This document shows, one piece after another, positions 51,501-60,500 of a stretch of 64,000 nucleotides of DNA. Made by a program: the position numbers and the translations under genes. The number at the start of each line of letters is the position of its first letter. Position 1 is the stretch's first letter. The notes under the pieces were generated by a model. The model did no database searches. It worked only from the letters and a program-made list of their open reading frames with translations, and was not told where the DNA came from. Source of the DNA: Acanthornis magna (Eukaryota > Chordata > Aves > Passeriformes > Acanthizidae); contig JAWUZG010000963.1 of the NCBI GenBank assembly GCA_036785705.1, forward strand, positions 62,001 through 126,000, in the 5' to 3' direction.

Positions 51501-54500
51501 CAACACTGTTAGTAGTTAATAATTTCATTTCCATGATTCCCTGCTCCTGGAGCATCCCCTGAAACACTGCAGTGACACCTCAGCAGGAACTGATTTTTGC
51601 AAGAACTATTATTTCTGACAACAACTTTGTGAAAGGGAAGGAGTTTTTCCAGCCCTGGGACCCAAAGCCCCCAGCTGCACCCCCTGCCCCAGCCCACCTG
51701 GCCACGTCGAAGGATTGTGCCTTTTGCAGCTTTGCGTTGAGCTGTGCTCCCGGCCCGGACCGGCTGAAGGAAGAACTCTTTGGCAAAGTGGCTGGGAAGA
51801 GAGAAAAAAGGATTTATTGCTATTCACATTGCAACTGTGCAATTGCCATGACATTCACTTAGCTCCTGCATCAAGTACAAGCACTGTGGGTCTGATGGGA
51901 ACTCTTTAACAAGAAGATCAGAGAGTCCAGCAGGACAGGGGGAAACACAAGGGCACCTCCCTCGTGTCTTTTTACTTCTACGGTTTTATGCAAACCCTGT
52001 TGATATCAGATTATATTTTGATAAATGTTACAAGCCAGACGTAGCTCAGTATTAAAGTCACTCTAACAAACAGCAGTACTTCAGTAGCTATGAAGAGACA
52101 GAGAGGCCCAAATTCCAGGCAACAGCTTCCTGGCAAGCTCATTTCTCCAAGCGCTGTTTTATTTTCTCACCACGAGGGACTCCTGCAGGAGGCCATGTCC
52201 ACATTCCTTCTTTTAGCTCTTCTCCAAGTGTGCCAAGTGGGCTAAGGCAAAGCACAGTCCTTCCCCAAAGGCAGCACTCGGAGTGGCTAACTCCACGTGT
52301 CCCAAGGAAATGCAGGGGAGCTGTTAGAGCAGGAGACAGAGAGTGAGAGCAGCGTACCGGGGTGAGCGAAAGCAGGCAGGGGCTGGATGACAGCAGGAGC
52401 TCCGTTAGCCAGGGGAGGGACGGCTGCAGGGACAGAGGACACCAGTGGGGGGGACATCCCCACGACTGGGATGGATGCCATGGGCACCGGGGCCACAGTG
52501 CTGAGGGAGGGCATGTTGGCAATGCCCCCGAGACCTACGGGCGAGAAAAGCACAGGTTGGTTGTGATTCACTCACCAGACAGAGCCTGCAGGGATTGCAG
52601 TCACAAACTTCAGTGGGAGCTCCCACATCCCCTGGGAGAGCCCTCCCAGCCCAGTGCAGCACCAGCACGGCACGGGAACGGGGCACAGGGCACAGGGCAC
52701 AGGGCACAGGGCACAGGGACACCCCCACACCAGGGGCAGCACTGCCCCAAACAGTCCATCAGCATTGGCTGCTGAAGGAACTCTGTGCCCTGAACTGAGC
52801 GAGGAGCAGCACTGGCACCCCCAGGGAGGAGTGAACCCCCAGCCTGACACAGAAGCCGCAGGATTAGTGCTCCAGCCTTTTGTTGGGATGAAACAGGGCA
52901 AAGCTAATGGGACAGCACAGGAATGAGAGGTTGAGGGGTAAGCACAGTTGCAGGGAACCAGGTTAAGGGGGCCAGGGGAAGAACAAGGGGTGTGCAAACA
53001 GCTCAGACCAATCTACAGGGGATGAGAACAAGGGAATCACAGATATCATTGGTGTTTGTGGGGGGTTCATTTTATTTTGCCTTTTCACACTTAACCCTGT
53101 ACTTGCTCTGTCCAATTTTACTTTTTCCTTTCAGAGAGTTTTATTTCTAACTGTAAAACTTGTGGGAGTTACAGTGGATCAAACCACACTACTGCAAGCA
53201 GTTTATCAAAGGCACTGTTGCCTTTCTCAGGACATTTAGATGGCATGTTGGGAAGGAATTGTTCCCTGGGAGGGTGGGCAGGCCCTGGCCCAGGGTGGCC
53301 AGAGCAGCTGTGGCTGCCCCTGGATCCCTGGCAGTGTCCAAGGCCAGGCTGGACATTGGGGCTTGGAGCAGCCTGGGACAGTGGCAGGTGTCCCTGCCAT
53401 GGCAGGGGTGGCACTGGGTGGGCTTTGAGGTCCCTTCCATCCAAACCATTCTGTGATTCCATGATTCTCAGGCCCCCACAACCCTGAGTCACAGCAAAGA
53501 CTAAACCAGAAAGGGAAAGAACTTCTCATGACAAGACCAAGGTATCAAACATGAGGTTCACCTTCATTTAGTTATTCTCCTTTCCCCATCTCATTTTCCC
53601 TACTCTTTTCCTTGAAATGGTGGTGACTTTGGCAGTACTTCACCCCCAGCAGCTGTTCAGCTCCTACCAGAGCAGCACTATTCACAAAAGCAGAAGGTGA
53701 AGGGGTTGTAAAAACTCAAGAAAAACACAGCTGATTTGCCAAAGCTGGAGATCCACTATTGCCAACAATTTACATCAAGACTCCAGCCCTTTGGCATGCA
53801 CTAGCCCCACTACCTGAGCCATGTTTTGTTTGGAGCAATGCAAACCTGAAGCAAACAGGAGCTCAGCTCAGGCTGCTCAGCAGGTCTGGGAGTTAAAAGA
53901 ACAGTGCAATTCATCTTGGTGCGAGTGCAACATCTGGGTTTGAGTTCATGAGATTTTAGAAACACTTTTTCCTAAAATTTTCTTGAAGAAACTGCAAAAT
54001 GGCAATGGAATTACTGCAGACCACAGTAAGAAGGAGGAAAACAGGGATCTTACCAAATCCTGGGGCTCCAGGCAGGGCGAGGGGAGGCTGCTTCATGACA
54101 GGCGGCAGCGTGGCGGGGAGCTGGTAACCCTGGAGCTTCAGCTTGATGAGTTTCATGGCAATGGAAAACTCCAACGGATCCATCCTCCCATCATTGTTCA
54201 TGTCAGCTAGAGCCCTGCAAAACACAGTGTTCTCACAGTCACATTCTGCAATTAGGAACTTCAGGCCAGGCTCACATGGGTATGGATATTCAAGGCTGAT
54301 GAAGGGAACGGAGCTGGGCAGGGGCTGAGCCCCAGGAGCGGCTGAGGGAGCTGGGAAAGGGCTCAGCCTGGAGAAAAGGAGGCTCAGGGGAACCTTGTGG
54401 CTCTGCACAGCTCCTGCCAGGAGGGGACAGCCGGGGGGGTCGGGCTGTGCTGGCAGGGAACAGGGACAGGAGGAGAGGGAACGGCCTCAGGCTGGGCCAG

Positions 54501-57500
54501 GGGAGGCTGGGCTTGGACAGCAGGAGCAATTTCTCCATGGAAAGGGTGCTCAGGCCTTGGCAGGGCTGCCCAGGGAGCTTTGCAGTGCCCATCCCTGCAG
54601 GTGTCCCAGCAAGGCCTGGCCGTGGCACTCAGTGCTCTGGGCTGGGGACAAGGTGGGCATGGGGCACAGCTTGGCCTCCATGGGCTGGGAGGGCTTTTCC
54701 AATCTCAAGGATCCTGGAATTCTCATCAATTTTCACCCAAAATTATGCCAGGCTAAAAATAAACTGTTTAAACTTTGAGATCCTTGATTTGTTTCCTGGC
54801 GTGATTAATAAATAAAGTTGCTTTTCAACTCTTGGAGGAAATACAACTTAGCATCCAGAGAAGGGCAAATGTAGCTGGACAAAACATTCCAAAATCCCTC
54901 CAATGAAAGCACAGGGTCCTCAAACAGCACCACAGAGAAGCAAATCACTGAGTTTGCAAATCTGTACTTCAGCTACACTTAAAATAAAACATTCTTGAAA
55001 TCTGTGACTCCCCTCAGCACCGCTCCATCTGCGAGTGTGCAAATGTGTTTTCAATTAAACAATAGCACTCAAGATGAAACATTGAGCCTAGGCCTTGAAT
55101 AGGCTTTCAGGGAAAGGAGTCTGACTTAAACAGTCTGCTTTTTGTTCCTTCCCTTGCTAGTTAAGAAAACCCAGCTCAGCAGGGAACAGGGGTGGGAGCT
55201 TGAGGGGAGAGAAGCAGGAAGAAGAGTGTCAGTTCCTGCCACTGCACACCAAAAAACCCAGAGTAAATGCACATAAATAACACAATTAGCTGAAAACTTA
55301 GTTTTAAATACTATGTTTATTTCTTTGCATTCGTTTGAAGAATCAAATACAGATTTCAGCATTGAAATAATATAGATTTTGAAGTTCACGCATTTATTTA
55401 TGTCATGGATGTGCCAACACAAAGGCCTGGGCAGTGTGGCTGAACCAGAGCTTCACTTCTGATCAAGTCCCTCTGAAGGAAAGCCTTTGTGCAACTAAGT
55501 GGAAAGTCATTCCAGAAGTACCCCAGTGAATAAACAGCTATTTACAATTAATGCTTACACAAGGAGACAGGTAAAGGCAGTGGCAAAATGCAAAGCCCCC
55601 CACTCCAATAAAACACCCCAAAACTTGAAAACCTCCACAGAGAGGCAGATCCCAGCAGGGACTGGCACAGGTTTAGGTCCCAGCACCATCAGAGACACTC
55701 CAAACCTCCCCAGTACTCCCACAAAAGGATTTTCAGTGTTGTAGCTGCCTTAACCCACCAGTTCTGATGCCATGGGGCTAAATAAGAGAAATTAAAATTT
55801 GGGAGCAGCATTTGAAAAAAGTCTGGAAAGTGTCGACACGGAGGCTCAGTCACAGATATCCTTAAAAAGTATGTGCTGCTCCTGTGCCTGAAAGATGCTG
55901 AATCACAGAATCCCAGACTGGTTTGGGCTGGGAGGGACATCAATGCCCACCCAGTGCCACCCCTGCCATGGCAGGGACACCTCCCACTGTCCCAGGCTGC
56001 TCCAAGCCCCAATGTCCAGCCTGGCCTTGGACACTGCCAGGGATCCAGGGGCAGCCACAGCTTCTCTGGCCACCCTGGGCCAGGGCCTGCCCACCCTCCC
56101 AGGGAACAATTCCTCATTCCCAAGATCCCATCCAGCCCTGCCCTCTGCCACTGGCAACCATTCCCTGCCTCCTGTCCCTGCAGCCCTTGTCCCCAGTCCC
56201 TCTGCAGCTCTCCTGGAGCCCTTCAGGCCCTGCCAGGGGCTCGGAGCTCTCCCTGGAGCCTTCTCCTCTGCAGGTGAACACCCCCAGCTCTCCCAGCCTG
56301 GCCCATGATAGTGTAATCAGTGGCTTCTACACCTGCAAATACTTCGATTTATAAGATATAAATCTTTCTATTAATAAGCACAGACAGCCCCTCAATGAGT
56401 TCTATCCCTGGCCATGAAAATGCAAGAAGACTAAAGATCACCCTGTAGGAACCTCGGTTCTCCAGGCACCATTTCCTGCTGGGGCACAGCAAGTCTTTGC
56501 ATCCTACATGAGAAAACATTCAATGGCCCAGCAATCAGAAACCCTGATGTGCACCAGTGTCATTGCTCTCATTGAACTCCAATTTCCATCAGCAGCAGTA
56601 GCTTTTCATTCAACATCTGACCTTCTGTGAACTCCTTTACTCTACACCAACAGCTTCATTATTGAAATTACCAGCACAAATTTCAGTGCAAAGAGTTCTC
56701 TGCACCCCCCAGACTTTCCCCACAGTTTTACAGCAGTGAAGAAAAAAATCAGCTTTTGTCTGACAAAATCATCCTGGAAAAATAGGACACATTTTCATTT
56801 CTAGTTGCAGAACTTGGTGTCAGGCTGTTGGATTTTATTGCTCTGCTTTGGAATAAACAGCACCTGAAATGGAGGGAGGGCCTGCCAGCAAACATCACCT
56901 AATTGCACTAATTTCTGCTTCTAATGCAATTGGGACAATGTGGTGTCCTTATATTTGTTTCATTTGTGGTCTGGCCGGAACCAGAGCAAAGTAAATGGAT
57001 TAAACACTGACTAAATATTTATTCTATTTTATGGACGAGGCCTGTGTTTGTATCTAATGACAAGAGCTGCAGTGGGCTCAGCACCACCCCAGGGCTCAGG
57101 TGCTGACAAATCCCTCCCCATGGATCTCTTCTTCCTCCTTTCTCTCATCTTTGCTGCAGAATGAAAAGCCAGCTTGATTACTTTTGCATTTATGAGGCGC
57201 AGGAACTGAGCACGAGCAGTTTTTCCATCAAATCTGCTGTAATTAGCACACAAACCATCGAGCCATGAAAGCAGCACCGTGTCAAACCAAGGGAATCTCC
57301 GTGCAGTTCCCAAACCTGGACTGACTGAGCAGGACATTCCCACAGTGGATGACACAATCCCAGGCTGTGCTGAAAGCTCAGCCATGAACAGTGAGGAGCA
57401 GTCTGGCCTCAGTCCTGCTATCAAAGCCTGTGCAGTAAGTTACAACTCCCAGAATCATCTCCACTTTTGCCCACCCTTGGACACAAATTTAGGAAGATTG

Positions 57501-60500
57501 AGGGGAAGCAGATTTCAGGAACAGGGAAATCACTGAATGACTCTGTCCTGAAAAAATAACTCCAAATGCATGGAGAACACGTGGCATTGATTATTTCAGT
57601 TCCCCTTTCATTCCAGAGGCCCAGGTCACACAGAAGATGCTCTTTGAGGCCCCCATTCCAGAGGGCTCTGAAGAGAGGCAGATTATTCTATTTCAGCACA
57701 GTTATCTCCCAAGCACTGCAGGCCCAGCTCAAAGCCCAATTAGAGGCTTCTTAATTGATCACCAGCTTGGAGGAGTCTGGAGCTGGTAAACAGTAAAACA
57801 ACACAGAAGTTGTCACGGCAGACCACAATACTGCACTCCTCTGCTCACTGAGGTCCCAGAGACTTCCAAAGAGTACAATGAACACAGGAATTTCCAGTGC
57901 TAAAACCAGGGAGCTGCTGTTTCGAAGGACTGTGAATTCTGGGGAAGCTTTTCTGAGCACAGAAAGGAGGGATTTATCAGATATGTTCCCTGTGTCCATC
58001 CAGCTGGGAGTGATCCTTTAGGAAACATAGGCCAGGCTTTTCTCAGATTGTTACGATCTACTGTAGTTAGAATCAGTAGAATGATTAAGAGTAGGAAAAC
58101 ACTTCCAAAACACCACTCACAGACATCCACACAGACACTTCCATATGGACTCCCCATCCCTGGCAGTGTCCAAGGCCAGGCTGGACATTGGGGCTTGGAG
58201 CAGCCTGGGACAGTGGGAGGTGTCCCTGCCATGGATGAGCTTTAAGGACTCTCCCAATCCCAATCATTTTGGGATTCTGTGATTTTCAGACCAGAAAACT
58301 AATCCCAGAGTTTCACAAGTTGCTCTAACTTGGAATAACTCGGAATTACAACTTTCCTTCTTTAAGGACTCCTGTACCTCCCCTAACCTCCCAGTAGCAA
58401 TCAAATGCTACCCACAGAAACCCCAAGGCAGCAACTCCAGGACTAAATACTGATAGAAAAGCACTTTTCTGCAGCTCCTCTCTCAGAGATTTTGGGCTCA
58501 TTACTTCAGAACTCCCCCTCTAAAGTACTCAAGGATCTATATAAAGATTTTTACTTAAATATTTACTTCTCATAATTCAGAGATGATTGAAAAAATAAGA
58601 GAGACAGAGAGAAAGGAATGTCTATGAGCTGCTTTATGATTTAGAAAGGCAGCTTGAATAAGTTTTAGTTCAGCTTCATTAACAAAAATGTGCAGGTCTT
58701 GTCTCTATGACAACTCCAGAGGGAGTGGAATGATTCCCTTCCTCTCAAGAGCCTGGAAAACTGAATAATTCAGAGAGGAAGAGATCCTTAGTCAGACTAT
58801 TTACAACTGTTTGGTTTTGTTAACACCTATTTAAAGCCAATGCCTATGGAAGATTTTTGGAGAAAGGATGTCTTGTTTAAGACAAAACTTCTTTCCTTGT
58901 TTAATTCAGAGGCAAAAGAAGTTCCAAAGGGACATCTGAACACTCACTGAGGCTTCAGCAAATAAGAAAAGCACACCAGCTTTGATATTTTTAAGATGAA
59001 GACAACAAGAAAAAAAAATAAGCTCTTTATTTAAAAGCGATGTAGATCTGGGCATGCAGACTTCCAAAGCCATAAAATAATTCTCCTCTTTCTCCAATCA
59101 GAGCAAAATTCTGCCTTTAAGAGTCCTTACTGCACCAGAAAGTTTTTGTAATGGCAGGAAACTCCCTTAAACTCCCTTAAACTCCACTTTTATCGGGAGT
59201 GGAAACGATAACAGATTTCTCCAAAGTTCTCCATCCCTCTGCTGCTTTTACCAATCTACAATGAAAACCAGTTTTAATTCTCTGTCTAGCACCAAAATAT
59301 GTGTTGGCAGTAATATTATTAATGCAAATCATGAATAATTATAGAATTACAGAATGGATTGGGTTGGGAGGGACCTCAAAGCCCATCCAGTGCCACCCCT
59401 GCCATGGCAGGGACACCTCCCACTGTCCCAGGCTGCTCCAACCCCAATGTCCAGCCTGGCCTTGGACACTGCCAGGGATCCAGGGGCAGCCACAGCTGCT
59501 CTGGCCACCCTGGGCCAGGGCCTGCCCACCCTCCCAGGGAACAATTCCTCATTCCCAACATCCCATCCAGCCCTGCCCTCTGCCACTGGGAAGCCATTCC
59601 CTGTGTCCTGGCATTCCACACACAGGTCCGGGTCTGGCAGGGTCAAAAAATGTGTAGCAGAAACACCTTCATTCCTGCAGTGCAGCAATGTTTGTGCTGT
59701 GTTCATGCAGCAGATTTGGATCTGCTTGAATTCACCATGGAGTGACAAAAATTTCCAGCTTCCAAGATTTGACTCCAACTCTAATGGGAACAGTCTATGT
59801 CAATTGCCAATTGTCTCTATTATCAAATGTCTTCACTTTCCTAACAAATATTCCAGGTCTTGCCTAGGCTCTCCCATTAGAAGATTATCAATACTAATTA
59901 ATAAATACTAATTGTATTAGTCCAATTTTAACAGAGCTGAAATAATTTAGTAATTTGAAATGAGGATTTGAAACTGCCAACTTCAAAAACGCCATTTGCT
60001 GGGACAGCCCGGGGGCCATCGGCCTCCTGCCCACCTGGGCACCGCTGGGCACCCCTGGGCCATGTCCAGCTGCTGTCCCCAGCACCCCCAGGGCCTTTCC
60101 CAGCTCTCCAGCCACTCTTGCCCAAGACTGGAGTGTTCCATGGGGCTGTGGTAACCCCAGGGCAGGCCCCAGCTCCTGCCCGTACTGACCCTGACCCCAC
60201 TGAGCTCAGCCCACGGCTCCAGCCTGTCCCAATCCCCTGCAGAGCTTCCTGCCCTCCAGCACAGCCACACCCCACCCAACCAGCAGCTCCTGAGGGAGCC
60301 CTGCACCCACATCACCCACAAACACTGAGCAGGCCTGGCCCCAACCCTGAGCCCTGGGGAACCCCAGGAGAGCCCAGCCCCTGCTGGATTCACCCCATTC
60401 AGCACCACCCCACAGCCCCACCCCAGTCTGTCCCATAAACACCACCGGGTCCCAGCTGCACGTGTTCCCACCCCTCCCATACTCACCATATCTGTGCTAA

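Noticed and set aside
57029..57424. A separate minus-strand gene of 131 codons in intron 4
   Set aside because: No recognised family, splice sites or fit to the ITSN1 frame; better read as possible non-coding conserved sequence.
59968..60438. Plus-strand proline-rich protein next to exon 4
   Set aside because: The DNA is the antisense of a decayed CR1 reverse-transcriptase region.
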